From JAFGDI01 sp963662515 (GTDB lineage Bacteria > Planctomycetota > Phycisphaerae > Sedimentisphaerales > SM23-30): a stretch of DNA of 64,000 nucleotides. Location of the stretch: the NCBI GenBank assembly GCA_963662515.1, contig OY759675.1, positions 992,001-1,056,000 of the forward strand, given 5' to 3'. The number at the start of each line of letters is the position of its first letter. The stretch's first letter is position 1. Of this stretch, positions 8,486 through 17,130 are shown piece by piece. The notes below the pieces were generated by a model. It was not told where the DNA came from. It made no database searches and was given only the letters and a program-made list of their open reading frames with translations. The translations under genes and the position numbers were made by a program.

Positions 8486-10663
8486 ATGTCTGATATAAAA
8501 GTTATTAGACTTAATGCTGCCATTGAAACAGACGATTATGCCTGTGGTGCGGCTATGTATGGAATTATTAACAAAAACGAACTGGTTTACTTCATAATTA
8601 TACTAATATTAGGCTTTATAGCATCTATAACTAGTGGCCAGGGTAATTTATTAATGGCAGATACAGCTTCGGCAGATAATGTCAGTGCTGTGATTGCCTC
8701 TGGTAGCGAGACTGACTCTGGTAGTGGGGATTATCTGGACTTATCGCTGGAAGAGCTGGTTGAAATGCCAGTGGTAGTAACCGCTTCGCGAGCTGCGTAT
8801 CAGATCAATAAGAGTACTATTCCGATATCAATTATTACCGCGGAAGATATTCATTATAGTGGCCTGACCAGTATTTCAGATATTCTTCGTTTTGCGCCCG
8901 GCATGGATGTGCTTCCCAATCGTCGGGGCTTTACAGTGTCAGCAGTAAGAGGGTTTCATGATAATCTGTCAGAAAGAACTTTGGTTCTGATCGATGGCCG
9001 GCCTATGAATAATCCTTATTATGGCGGTTCAGATTATTTCCGATTTCCGATCAGTACCCAAGATATAGAGCGGATCGAGATCCTGCGTGGCCCGGGCGGG
9101 GCTGCCTGGGGTGCAAATGCCTTTACTGGTGTAGTGAATATAATCACCAGGAAACCGCAGAAAAGTCCTGAGGTTATATCAACGACAACTATAACGGAAT
9201 TTAATGATATTTATAACAGTTTGCAGTATAGTTTTGGCAATGATACGATCAGAAATCGGTTTTCGCTCAATTATAATGATATAGTCAGTTCGGCAGAGGC
9301 TGGTTATGGCGATGTTATATTCAGGAATGAGTCGCTAGGTTTGGTTCTTAATCGGAGTGATTATTATGATAAGGATTTTTTCCGTCAGAGTGCTTTTAAT
9401 TATGGCAGTAATGTGACTCTGACTGAAGATAATATACTGGATTATGGTGTAGGATATTCTGATGTTGAGACTGGCAGTATAGAGTTTCTTGGTATTCCCT
9501 CTGTTAAGGATTTTTATGCAAGAACGCTTATTTCGCATGTAAAGCTGGAGCATAAGTTCGATGAAGAAACTTCTGCTTATATTCAATGTCGTTATGATCG
9601 TTATGAAATGTTCAATATGTCAGCAGCGAACTATAAATCTGACGAATTTGGACTGGATGGACAATATAGTTTTGTTCCCTTTGACGACCATGAATCGCAG
9701 TTTGGAGCTGATCTACACTTTTCAGATATGAAAATGAATTTTGTCGGAGATACTCAGACAAAGTTTGATAATGATCATAACTATCAATATCAAGCAGGAG
9801 CGTTTGTTATCGATCGCTGGAAGTATGATGATTACTGGACATTTGAGGGCCAGTTCAGGGGCGATTATTTTTCCGAAAATAAAAACGAACTGGGTAGCAG
9901 GCTGACCGCCTTGCGTTTTCTGGATGAGGGTCAGAGTCGGGCATTGCGATTCAGTGCCGGTCGTTCATATCGCACACCCATGATCTTTTTGCGGGGAAGT
10001 AGTCAGGCAGCTATATATCTGGCTCCGAATCTGTACTATACTAATCTGTCAGAGGCTGATGACCTTAAAAATGAGAAGATCGTTTTTTTTGAGGCTGGTT
10101 ATCAACAGACGGTAATAGATAATACGGTATTTAACATAAACAGCTATTATCAGCAGATGGATGATATGATCGGTCTGCGATTATTGGATGATCCGCTGGG
10201 GCTGGGGCGGCGATTTACTCAGTTCTATAATCAAGGCAAGATCGGTGCCTACGGCGTCGAGTGTGACCTTGAACGAAGATTTAAGTATGCCAGATTGTCT
10301 GTCTGGTTTGCTTATAATGATATTCAGAACAGGTATCCGGAACAGGATTTCAGGTCATATTCTCCTTCAAAGTATAAGACAGGTTTGTCCTGGCGTTATT
10401 TTATTAATGACTACTGGGTAGTGAACAGCAACTATCAATATGCCGGGCAGGCAATTTCTTATTCTGATATTCCTGATATCGAGCCTAATCATAGGCTTGA
10501 TATTTCTATTAGCAGAAAATTTAACAATAACAAAGGCGAATTCATGATTGGAGTCAGTGATATCATAAATAGTGATAATAATGCCCATCTTGGCTTTGGT
10601 CAGTTTACTGCTAATACCACGCCTGGAAGAATGTTTTTTGCTCGTTTGCAATTGAAATTCTAA
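8486..10663 (+). CDS. TonB-dependent outer-membrane receptor
   Basis: This outer-membrane beta-barrel takes up a ligand using TonB energy. The plug domain is clear: VVVTASR near residue 95, then the blocks SDILRFAPGM, LVLIDGRPMNNP, IERIEILRGPGGAAWGANAF and GVVNIITRKP. The barrel fills the rest and ends in the aromatic terminus LQLKF typical of outer-membrane proteins. Two in-frame starts are possible. ATG 8486 leaves ~35 residues before the hydrophobic segment; ATG 8555 gives a conventional signal peptide and may be the real start. Closest in feel to the vitamin B12/colicin I receptor type, but the ligand is unknown. It lies 72 bases after bioA; a biotin link would be speculation. It implies a Gram-negative envelope. 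Confidence 0.92.
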   Translation: MSDIKVIRLNAAIETDDYACGAAMYGIINKNELVYFIIILILGFIASITSGQGNLLMADTASADNVSAVIASGSETDSGSGDYLDLSLEELVEMPVVVTASRAAYQINKSTIPISIITAEDIHYSGLTSISDILRFAPGMDVLPNRRGFTVSAVRGFHDNLSERTLVLIDGRPMNNPYYGGSDYFRFPISTQDIERIEILRGPGGAAWGANAFTGVVNIITRKPQKSPEVISTTTITEFNDIYNSLQYSFGNDTIRNRFSLNYNDIVSSAEAGYGDVIFRNESLGLVLNRSDYYDKDFFRQSAFNYGSNVTLTEDNILDYGVGYSDVETGSIEFLGIPSVKDFYARTLISHVKLEHKFDEETSAYIQCRYDRYEMFNMSAANYKSDEFGLDGQYSFVPFDDHESQFGADLHFSDMKMNFVGDTQTKFDNDHNYQYQAGAFVIDRWKYDDYWTFEGQFRGDYFSENKNELGSRLTALRFLDEGQSRALRFSAGRSYRTPMIFLRGSSQAAIYLAPNLYYTNLSEADDLKNEKIVFFEAGYQQTVIDNTVFNINSYYQQMDDMIGLRLLDDPLGLGRRFTQFYNQGKIGAYGVECDLERRFKYARLSVWFAYNDIQNRYPEQDFRSYSPSKYKTGLSWRYFINDYWVVNSNYQYAGQAISYSDIPDIEPNHRLDISISRKFNNNKGEFMIGVSDIINSDNNAHLGFGQFTANTTPGRMFFARLQLKF

Positions 10664-10803
10664 GAATACATGCTGGCTGACATATTTTTATATCTGCTTG
10701 TAATGTTCTTATAAATAAGATCTTATATGATTTTTTGCTATGTCTTTTCGGTTATTCATCTTTAATTGTTAAAAAAATATCGATAAAAAAATATCTAATG
10801 GTA

Positions 10804-10832
10804 TTGACAATGTGTAATTGTTATTGTAATAT
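10804..10832 (+). promoter_or_regulatory. Sigma70-type promoter of adhE
   Basis: TTGACA (10804-10809) and TAATAT (10827-10832) are separated by exactly 17 bases. This is the best match between the TonB receptor and adhE and lies ~100 bp before the adhE start, leaving a leader of about 90 nt. Confidence 0.75.
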
Positions 10833-10851
10833 CGATATAGAAATAACGATT
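10816..10851 (+). promoter_or_regulatory. 36-bp dyad overlapping the adhE -10 element (candidate operator)
   Basis: An imperfect palindrome is centred at 10833.5, with 14 of 18 base pairs matching. Its core is ATATCGATAT (10829-10838) and its outer arms are AATTGTTATT (10816-10825) and AATAACGATT (10842-10851). It covers the -10 box and start region, the position expected for a repressor. The Rex gene lies at the other end of the same gene group. The sequence is not the classic Rex site, so the binder is not established. Confidence 0.55.
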
Positions 10852-10931
10852 ACTGGATTGTAGCTGTTATTTCAAATTGTCAGAAGTAGAAAGTAGATAT
10901 TATTGAGCTAGTAAAACAGGAGATACAGACA

Positions 10932-13550
10932 ATGGCGACAGCAAAAGCAGTAGAGAAAAAAGACAAGCCCGAAGTGGCTGGTGAGGCAGAAAAGATAAAA
11001 GAACTGGTAGCCCGGGTCAGAGCGGCTCAGGAGAAATATGCTTCATATACGCAAAAGCAGGTGGATTATATTTTTCGTGAGGCAGCAATGGCGGCAAATG
11101 CCATGCGTATTCCTCTGGCCAAAGCAGCGGCAACTGAGACCGGCATGGGCATAGCTGAAGATAAGGTTATCAAGAATCATTTTGCCAGTGAGTTTATTTA
11201 TAATAAGTTCAAAGATACACCTACCTGCGAGATAATAGAGCGGGATGATACTTATGGTATTCGTAAGGTCGCTGAACCTATAGGTGTGCTGGCAGGTGTT
11301 GTGCCTACGACTAATCCGACTTCAACGGCGATATTCAAGGCATTGATAGCATTGAAGACCCGTAATGGTATTATCTTTTCACCGCATCCCCGGGCTAAGA
11401 ACTGTACTATTGAGGCTGCCCGCATAGTGTTAGATGCGGCTGTTAAGGCAGGTGCTCCGGCGGATATTATAGGCTGGGTCGATGTGCCTACGGTTGAAGC
11501 CAGTCGGGTGCTGATGTCATCAGTTGATATGATATTGGCTACTGGCGGGCCAGGTATGGTGCAGGCGGCATATTCTTCTGGCCGGCCGGCTATTGGTGTA
11601 GGTGCTGGCAATACCCCGGCGGTTATTGATGAAACTGCCAATATACCTATGGCAGTTAATTCAGTGCTTATCAGTAAGACATTTGATAATGGTATGATCT
11701 GTGCTTCAGAACAGTCTATTATCGCTGTGGCTGATGTTTATGCCAATGTTAAGGATGAGTTTCTCAAGAGAGGGGCTTATATTCTGAATGCTAAGGAGAA
11801 ACAGGCTTTAGGAAAGGTGATAGTAAATGATGGTAAACTTAATGCAGCTATTGTTGGTCAGCCTGCTGTTAAAATTGCTGAGCTGGCGGGATTGAAAGTG
11901 CCTGCTGAGACCAAGGTGCTTATTGCTGAAGCTGAGGTAATAGGAGCCCAAGAGCCTTTTAGTTATGAGAAGCTCTCGCCGGTATTGGCTCTGTATAAGG
12001 CGAAGGATTATGCTGATGCCTTTGATAAAGCCGAACAGTTGGTTAAGTTCGGTGGCCGGGGGCATACTGCGGTGTTATATACAGACCAGGGTAAAGCTGA
12101 CCGTATAGAGGAATTTGGCCAGAGGATCAATACTGGTCGTGTTCTTATCAATCAGCCCTCAAGTCATGGTGCTATTGGTGATATTTATAACTTCAGACTT
12201 GAACCATCTCTTACTCTGGGGTGCGGAAGCTGGGGAGGAAATGCTGTCAGTGAAAATGTCGGAGTAAGGCACTTGCTCAATATTAAGACAATATCAGAAA
12301 GGCGTGAAAATATGCTCTGGTTCCGTGTACCTGAAAAAATATACTTTAAGAGAGGCTGTCTGCCAATCGCCCTGGGTGATCTGGCCGGCAAGCAGAGGGC
12401 GTTTGTTGTAACTGATAAACCGCTATTTGACCTGGGCATAGTTGATAAGGTAACCGCTATATTAGAAAATATGGGTATAGAAACTGATGTATTCTATGAT
12501 GTTCTGCCTGATCCGGACATTACCACAGTTAAGGCTGGTGTCAAGCGTATGGAACGATTCAGCCCTGATGTAATTATTGCAGTTGGCGGCGGCAGCCCGA
12601 TGGACGCAGCCAAGATCATGTGGCTTATGTACGAAAGCCCGGATGTGGAGTTTGATGACATGGCAATGCGTTTTATGGATATTCGCAAACGCGTATATAA
12701 GTTCCCTCAGTTGGGCCGCAAGGCTACTATGATCGCTATTCCGACAACATCTGGTACAGGCAGTGAAGTTACTCCATTTGCGGTAGTTACTGATGATGCC
12801 ACTGGCAGGAAGTATCCGATAGCCGATTATGAGCTTACGCCGGATATGGCCATTTGTGATGCCGACCTGGTTATGACCATGCCAAAGGGCCTGACTGCCT
12901 TTTCTGGTATCGATGCTCTTACCCATGCCCTGGAGGCTATGGTGGCTGTTACTGCAACTGACTATACCAATGCTATGGCTCTGGAAGCGATACGCATATT
13001 GTTCAAGTATCTGCCGGCGGCTTATAATGAAGGTGCAAATAATATTCGTGCCCGCGAAAAAGTACACAATGCTGCAACGATGGCTGGTATGGCCTTTGCT
13101 AACGCATTCCTTGGTATATGTCATTCTATGGCGCATAAGCTGGGTGCAAAACACCATTTACCCCATGGGCTGGCCAATGCTCTGCTCATAAATGAGGTGA
13201 TCCGCTTTAATGCTTCTGATAACCCCACCAAACAGGCAGCTTTTGCCCAGTATGAATACCCCGATGCCAAAGGACGCTATGCCCGCATAGCCCGTTATCT
13301 GGGGCTGGCAGGCAAGAATGACGATGAGTTAGTTGAAGCCCTTATTGCTGAGATTGGTAAGCTCAAAAAGGCTCTTGATATCCCGGCTTCGATCTATCTG
13401 GCTGGCGTAACCGAAAAGGCATTTGCCGACAGTCTTGATGAACTCAGTGAGATGGCTTTTGATGACCAGTGTACCGGATGTAACCCGCGTTATCCGCTGA
13501 TTGCTGAGATAAAGCAATTATATATCAATGCCTTTGCCGCTCCTCAATAA
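10932..13550 (+). CDS. adhE: Bifunctional acetaldehyde/alcohol dehydrogenase
   Basis: AdhE reduces acetyl-CoA to ethanol in two NADH-dependent steps and typically forms spirosomes. At 872 residues it has the full two-domain architecture. The N-terminal aldehyde dehydrogenase domain (to ~440) has catalytic Cys257 in NGMICASEQS. The C-terminal iron-dependent alcohol dehydrogenase (~450-872) has GGGSPMDAAKIMW, GTGSEVTPFAV and the iron-ligand region with CHSMAHKLGAKHHLPHG. AGGAGA lies 8 bases before the ATG. It heads a same-strand group with two hydrogenase-like proteins and Rex, which points to disposal of NADH and reduced ferredoxin during fermentation. The upstream promoter and dyad suggest redox control. 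Confidence 0.97.
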   Translation: MATAKAVEKKDKPEVAGEAEKIKELVARVRAAQEKYASYTQKQVDYIFREAAMAANAMRIPLAKAAATETGMGIAEDKVIKNHFASEFIYNKFKDTPTCEIIERDDTYGIRKVAEPIGVLAGVVPTTNPTSTAIFKALIALKTRNGIIFSPHPRAKNCTIEAARIVLDAAVKAGAPADIIGWVDVPTVEASRVLMSSVDMILATGGPGMVQAAYSSGRPAIGVGAGNTPAVIDETANIPMAVNSVLISKTFDNGMICASEQSIIAVADVYANVKDEFLKRGAYILNAKEKQALGKVIVNDGKLNAAIVGQPAVKIAELAGLKVPAETKVLIAEAEVIGAQEPFSYEKLSPVLALYKAKDYADAFDKAEQLVKFGGRGHTAVLYTDQGKADRIEEFGQRINTGRVLINQPSSHGAIGDIYNFRLEPSLTLGCGSWGGNAVSENVGVRHLLNIKTISERRENMLWFRVPEKIYFKRGCLPIALGDLAGKQRAFVVTDKPLFDLGIVDKVTAILENMGIETDVFYDVLPDPDITTVKAGVKRMERFSPDVIIAVGGGSPMDAAKIMWLMYESPDVEFDDMAMRFMDIRKRVYKFPQLGRKATMIAIPTTSGTGSEVTPFAVVTDDATGRKYPIADYELTPDMAICDADLVMTMPKGLTAFSGIDALTHALEAMVAVTATDYTNAMALEAIRILFKYLPAAYNEGANNIRAREKVHNAATMAGMAFANAFLGICHSMAHKLGAKHHLPHGLANALLINEVIRFNASDNPTKQAAFAQYEYPDAKGRYARIARYLGLAGKNDDELVEALIAEIGKLKKALDIPASIYLAGVTEKAFADSLDELSEMAFDDQCTGCNPRYPLIAEIKQLYINAFAAPQ

Positions 13551-13618
13551 GATTTGATGTATTTGTCTTATTGCCAGTCAAGGCATATCTGATATTTGAT
13601 CTCTATGAAATCAATTGA

Positions 13619-13652
13619 CGGCCCTGTATGTGTAGTATGTCATACAGGGCCG
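13619..13652 (+). promoter_or_regulatory. 12-bp perfect hairpin between adhE and the hydrogenase genes
   Basis: CGGCCCTGTATG pairs perfectly with CATACAGGGCCG around a 10-nt loop. There is no T-run after it, so it is not a standard intrinsic terminator. It may be a processing or mRNA-stability element that sets different levels of adhE and downstream messages. A 10-bp palindrome TCAGGCCTGA follows at 13680-13689. Confidence 0.55.
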
Positions 13653-13707
13653 CTGTTGAATGTTTTACCTGGTGTTAAATCAGGCCTGAATTGAAAAGTA
13701 AATAATA

Positions 13708-13977
13708 ATGAAGAAGATAGTGATATGTATGGGGAGTTCCTGTTTTTCCAGGGGGAATGAACAGAACCTGGATAATCTTGAGCGTTTGATAGACCGGGGG
13801 ATTATCTCTGGGGAAATAGACTTATCCGGCAGTCGCTGCGAAGGTAAGTGTCACACCGGTCCTATAATCGGTATTGATGAAAAAATTTATTGTAATGTTA
13901 TACCTGATGCTTTGCCGGAAATAATTCTGCATGAATTTGGTGTTATGATAGATAGCGAAGGAAATAGTATTAAATGA
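13708..13977 (+). CDS. Thioredoxin-like [2Fe-2S] ferredoxin, first copy
   Basis: This 89-residue protein is of the NuoE/HndA C-terminal or shethna-type thioredoxin-like ferredoxin family. Its four cluster cysteines follow the family spacing: Cys7-x4-Cys12 and, later, a Cys-x3-Cys in SRCEGKCHTGP. It should carry one [2Fe-2S] cluster and pass electrons to or from the hydrogenase-like protein encoded immediately downstream, whose start codon overlaps its last codons by 4 bases. A second member of the same family (84 residues) sits before the other hydrogenase at 16873, so each hydrogenase-like gene has its own partner. Confidence 0.85.
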   Translation: MKKIVICMGSSCFSRGNEQNLDNLERLIDRGIISGEIDLSGSRCEGKCHTGPIIGIDEKIYCNVIPDALPEIILHEFGVMIDSEGNSIK

Positions 13978-15692
13978 ACAGGAAATATCCGGTTTATACA
14001 GCCCAGACTCAATGTCAGGATTGCTATAAATGTGTGCGGGAATGTCATGTTAAGGCTATTCGGGTTGAAAATCATCATGCCAGTGTTTTGACCGAATATT
14101 GTGTAAGTTGTGGTCATTGTGTTGATGTCTGCCCGGCAGGAGCTAAACATATTCGCGATGATGTCAGCAGACTTAAGCTTATGCTCAAAGCACAGGATCA
14201 GATATTTGTTTCTCTGGCTCCCTCATGGGTATGCGAATTTCCCGGCATAAAACCAGAAGTGATAATAGCTGCGATAAAACAACTGGGTTTTGCCGGTGTA
14301 AGTGAGACTGCCCTGGGGGCGGAAGTTGTTTCTTATAAGATAAAAGATATGCTCAGAAGGCAGCGAGGCGGTTTGTATATCTCTTCTGCCTGTCCATCGG
14401 CTGTGGAATATATTCGTCGTTACCGTCCCGATCTGTGCAGTAATCTCACCAGTTTGTTTTCGCCGCTGTTGGCTCATGCCAGAATGCTAAAGGCTGAGTT
14501 TGGGGCAGGTGCAAGGGTTGTATTTTTTGGCCCTTGTGTCGCAAAAAAACTTGAGGCAGATAATAATGCGGATCTACTCGATCTGGCTCTTACTTTTTCC
14601 GACTTGCGGCAATTGCTTACTGAAGCAAATATTGATATTGATGCATTGAAACCTGATAGTGACAACTGGCTTGTTGGACAGGCTGGTGATGGTCATTATT
14701 ATCCGGTTGAAGGAGGAATGAATCGCACAATTACCGATGTGCCAGATGCTGAGTTGATATGTATTTCAGGTATTGACCGCTTTAATGAGGAACTTGGCGG
14801 TTTGGTTCAGTTGTCTCAGGAGCGGGCTGTTTTCATTGAGCTTTTGGCTTGTTCTGGTGGTTGCGTGAACGGCCCGGGTATGACTAATCGAATAGAAGCC
14901 GGCTTGAGCAGAAAGCTCAGGATATTGAGTCAGCAGTCGGTCGGTAACCGATTCTCTGACTTTGGCAATATTGATATTAAGGCGGCTTTTGAGCGTTCTT
15001 ATCTGCCGGTAAATGCGTTTAGTGATTATGAGGTTAAAAAGGCATTAGCTACTGTCGATAAACACAGCCATAGTGATGAATTGAATTGCGGCGGGTGTGG
15101 TTACGAAACCTGCCGGGAATTTGCTTTTGCTATGCTGAATGGCAATGCCGAGCCTGACATGTGCGTTTCGTTTATGAGAAACAAGGCTCAGAATAAAGCT
15201 AATGCCCTTTTACGCTGTATGCCTTCTGGGGTGGTAATAGTTAACAGCAAGCTGGAGATAATGGAATGCAATAAGCCTTTTGCCGAGATGTTCGATGAGG
15301 ATACCAGGTTGGCTTTTGACAGTATTGACACTCTCGAGGGAGCTAATGTTAATCATGTTGTGCCTTTTGCTGGTTTATTCAGATTGGCACTGCATACCGG
15401 TGAAGAAATATTTCGTCAGCGATATGTAGCAGGTGACCGAATATTTAATCTGACTATTTTTTCGATTCAGACCGGGCAGATAGTGGGGGCGGTAATACAG
15501 GATGTGACAGAAATACAGTGGCAAAGACAGCAGATCGCTCAAAAGGCTCGCGAGGTACTGAGAAAGAATCTGGCTACTGTGCAGAATATTGCCTGTAGCC
15601 TGGGTGAGCATATGGCAGATACCGAGGTTCTGCTTAATTCAATTGCAAACAGCTATACTGATGGCAGTGAAGAGGCCGGTAAAAATGGATAA
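13974..15692 (+). CDS. Sensory-type [FeFe]-hydrogenase with PAS domain (HydS-like)
   Basis: This 572-residue protein has, in order: two [4Fe-4S] motifs (cysteines 14-24 and 43-53), an H-cluster domain (~75-330), a Cys-rich Fe-S motif NCGGCGYETC (371-380), a PAS domain (~410-520) and a C-terminal helix. The H-cluster ligands Cys140, Cys188, Cys293 and Cys297 are kept. The L1 motif, normally TSCCP, reads SSACP, so the proton-relay cysteine is Ala139. That substitution and the PAS domain are known marks of the putative H2-sensing group rather than of fast catalytic enzymes. It overlaps its ferredoxin by 4 bases and the phosphatase gene by 8. I infer H2 or redox sensing with output through the phosphatase. 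Confidence 0.87.
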   Translation: MNRKYPVYTAQTQCQDCYKCVRECHVKAIRVENHHASVLTEYCVSCGHCVDVCPAGAKHIRDDVSRLKLMLKAQDQIFVSLAPSWVCEFPGIKPEVIIAAIKQLGFAGVSETALGAEVVSYKIKDMLRRQRGGLYISSACPSAVEYIRRYRPDLCSNLTSLFSPLLAHARMLKAEFGAGARVVFFGPCVAKKLEADNNADLLDLALTFSDLRQLLTEANIDIDALKPDSDNWLVGQAGDGHYYPVEGGMNRTITDVPDAELICISGIDRFNEELGGLVQLSQERAVFIELLACSGGCVNGPGMTNRIEAGLSRKLRILSQQSVGNRFSDFGNIDIKAAFERSYLPVNAFSDYEVKKALATVDKHSHSDELNCGGCGYETCREFAFAMLNGNAEPDMCVSFMRNKAQNKANALLRCMPSGVVIVNSKLEIMECNKPFAEMFDEDTRLAFDSIDTLEGANVNHVVPFAGLFRLALHTGEEIFRQRYVAGDRIFNLTIFSIQTGQIVGAVIQDVTEIQWQRQQIAQKAREVLRKNLATVQNIACSLGEHMADTEVLLNSIANSYTDGSEEAGKNG

Positions 15693-16860
15693 TAGTCAGG
15701 TGCCCTTGTTGATCGAAGTTGACTGGCAGAGTACACTGAAAACAGGGCAGAGTATCTGCGGCGATTCAGTAGTAGCGGTAAAGTCAAAAGAGCAGCAGCG
15801 TTATGTGCTGGTTGTTTCTGATGGGCTTGGCAGTGGTGTTAAAGCCAGTATCCTCTCGCAGATGACGGCGACTATGGCTGCAAAATTTGTGTCTTCCGAT
15901 ATGGAACTGCCAATTTCTCTGGGGGTTATGATGGATGCTTTGCCCGTCTGTCAGGTACGCAAGATCAGCTATGCTACTTTCACTATAGTTGATTCAACGC
16001 TGGATGGAGAGACCAGGGTGATAGAAATGGGCAATCCCCCTTTTGTGCTTATTAGAAATGGTGTTGTTGTACGCTATGATTCCAGACAGATCAGCTCTCC
16101 GGGGTGGTCAGGCAGAAAGATAACAGTTACTAACTTGAAGATAGAACCAGGCGACCGTCTGGTAGTTCTGTCTGATGGTATAACCCAGGCTGGCCTTGGT
16201 ACTGTTGCCTGTAAACTGGGATGGCGCAGTAAGGGGTGTGAAGAATATCTCTTAAGTCGCCTGCGGCAAAGCCCTGATCTGTCAGCCCGGCAGATAGCCT
16301 CAGATGTGGTTAAAAAGGCAATAACCTTTGAACCAGGCTTGCTCCCTCATGATGATATGACTTGCGCGGTTATGTATTATCGTAAGCCAAGAGAGCTTAT
16401 GCTGGTGACCGGTCCTCCTTTTCGTGAAAGTAAGGATAAGGAATGGGCTGGCAGATTATATAGCTTTTCTGGCCGCAAAATAGTGTGCGGTGGCACTACG
16501 GCCAATATACTGGCTCGTGAATTAGGAGCTAAAATAAAAACTGGCCTTAAGCCTGCCGGCGGTTTGCCTGCAATGTCTGAAATGGATGGTGTTAACCTGG
16601 TGACTGAGGGCATATTAACTCTTACCCGGGTGGTTACACTGCTCGAAAACAATGAGTCTGATAACTCTGCGGCTGCTGTTATAGTCGAAGAGTTGAAAAA
16701 TCATGATATTATTTATATTTGTGTTGGTACAAGGGTTAATGAGGCTCATCAGGACCCGACTTTGCCGGCTGAATTGGATATAAGGCGTAATATTATTAAG
16801 AGAATGAAACAAATACTGGAAGATAAGTATCTTAAGGAAGTGGAAGTAGATTATCTTTGA
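15685..16860 (+). CDS. PP2C/SpoIIE-type serine/threonine phosphatase
   Basis: The 391-residue protein has a PP2C-like domain in the first ~230 residues, with metal-binding aspartates in GDSVV, VVSDGLGSG, VVLSDGIT and HDDMTCAV. SpoIIE-type phosphatases usually act on anti-anti-sigma factors or other phosphoproteins. The remaining ~150 residues form a second, conserved-looking region that I do not recognise (CGGTTANILARELG, then PAMSEMDGVNL). I chose ATG 15685, preceded by GAGG and overlapping the HydS-like gene by 8 bases; an earlier in-frame start at 15589 lies deep inside that gene. Such phosphatases neighbour PAS-containing hydrogenases in other anaerobes, so it is the likely output module. 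Its target is not in the window. Confidence 0.85.
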   Translation: MDNSQVPLLIEVDWQSTLKTGQSICGDSVVAVKSKEQQRYVLVVSDGLGSGVKASILSQMTATMAAKFVSSDMELPISLGVMMDALPVCQVRKISYATFTIVDSTLDGETRVIEMGNPPFVLIRNGVVVRYDSRQISSPGWSGRKITVTNLKIEPGDRLVVLSDGITQAGLGTVACKLGWRSKGCEEYLLSRLRQSPDLSARQIASDVVKKAITFEPGLLPHDDMTCAVMYYRKPRELMLVTGPPFRESKDKEWAGRLYSFSGRKIVCGGTTANILARELGAKIKTGLKPAGGLPAMSEMDGVNLVTEGILTLTRVVTLLENNESDNSAAAVIVEELKNHDIIYICVGTRVNEAHQDPTLPAELDIRRNIIKRMKQILEDKYLKEVEVDYL

Positions 16861-16872
16861 AAGGCTCAGATA

Positions 16873-17127
16873 ATGATAACGGTTGAAATATGTATGGGAA
16901 CTACCTGTTTTGTTTTAGGTGGAGATAGTTTTTCTGATTTTGAGGAGAAACTACCTGTTGAAATGGTCGGTAAGGTTGAGATAGTTGCCGGGCGATGTCT
17001 TGGATTATGCCGGGGTGGTAAGTTTGAAGGTGCGCCTTATGTGAAAATTAATGGTGTGCCAGTTGGTAATTCAACACCTTCGCTGGTCCTGGATATATTG
17101 CATGAGATGATGAGAGGTGAGGAATAA
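16873..17127 (+). CDS. Thioredoxin-like [2Fe-2S] ferredoxin, second copy
   Basis: An 84-residue relative of the protein at 13708, with Cys7-x4-Cys12 (CMGTTC) and a later Cys-x3-Cys (RCLGLC). It should bind a single [2Fe-2S] cluster. It ends 3 bases before the catalytic-type hydrogenase and probably exchanges electrons with it. The pair of related ferredoxins each followed by a hydrogenase gene suggests duplication of a two-gene module. Confidence 0.83.
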   Translation: MITVEICMGTTCFVLGGDSFSDFEEKLPVEMVGKVEIVAGRCLGLCRGGKFEGAPYVKINGVPVGNSTPSLVLDILHEMMRGEE

Positions 17128-17130
17128 GCA

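Noticed and set aside
10766..10790. A classical Rex box (TTGTTAA) before adhE
   Set aside because: Only one half-site is present; the opposite half is not found at the required spacing.
12462..13157. A 231-codon minus-strand ORF within adhE
   Set aside because: Antisense to the iron-dependent alcohol dehydrogenase domain, no motif; shadow.
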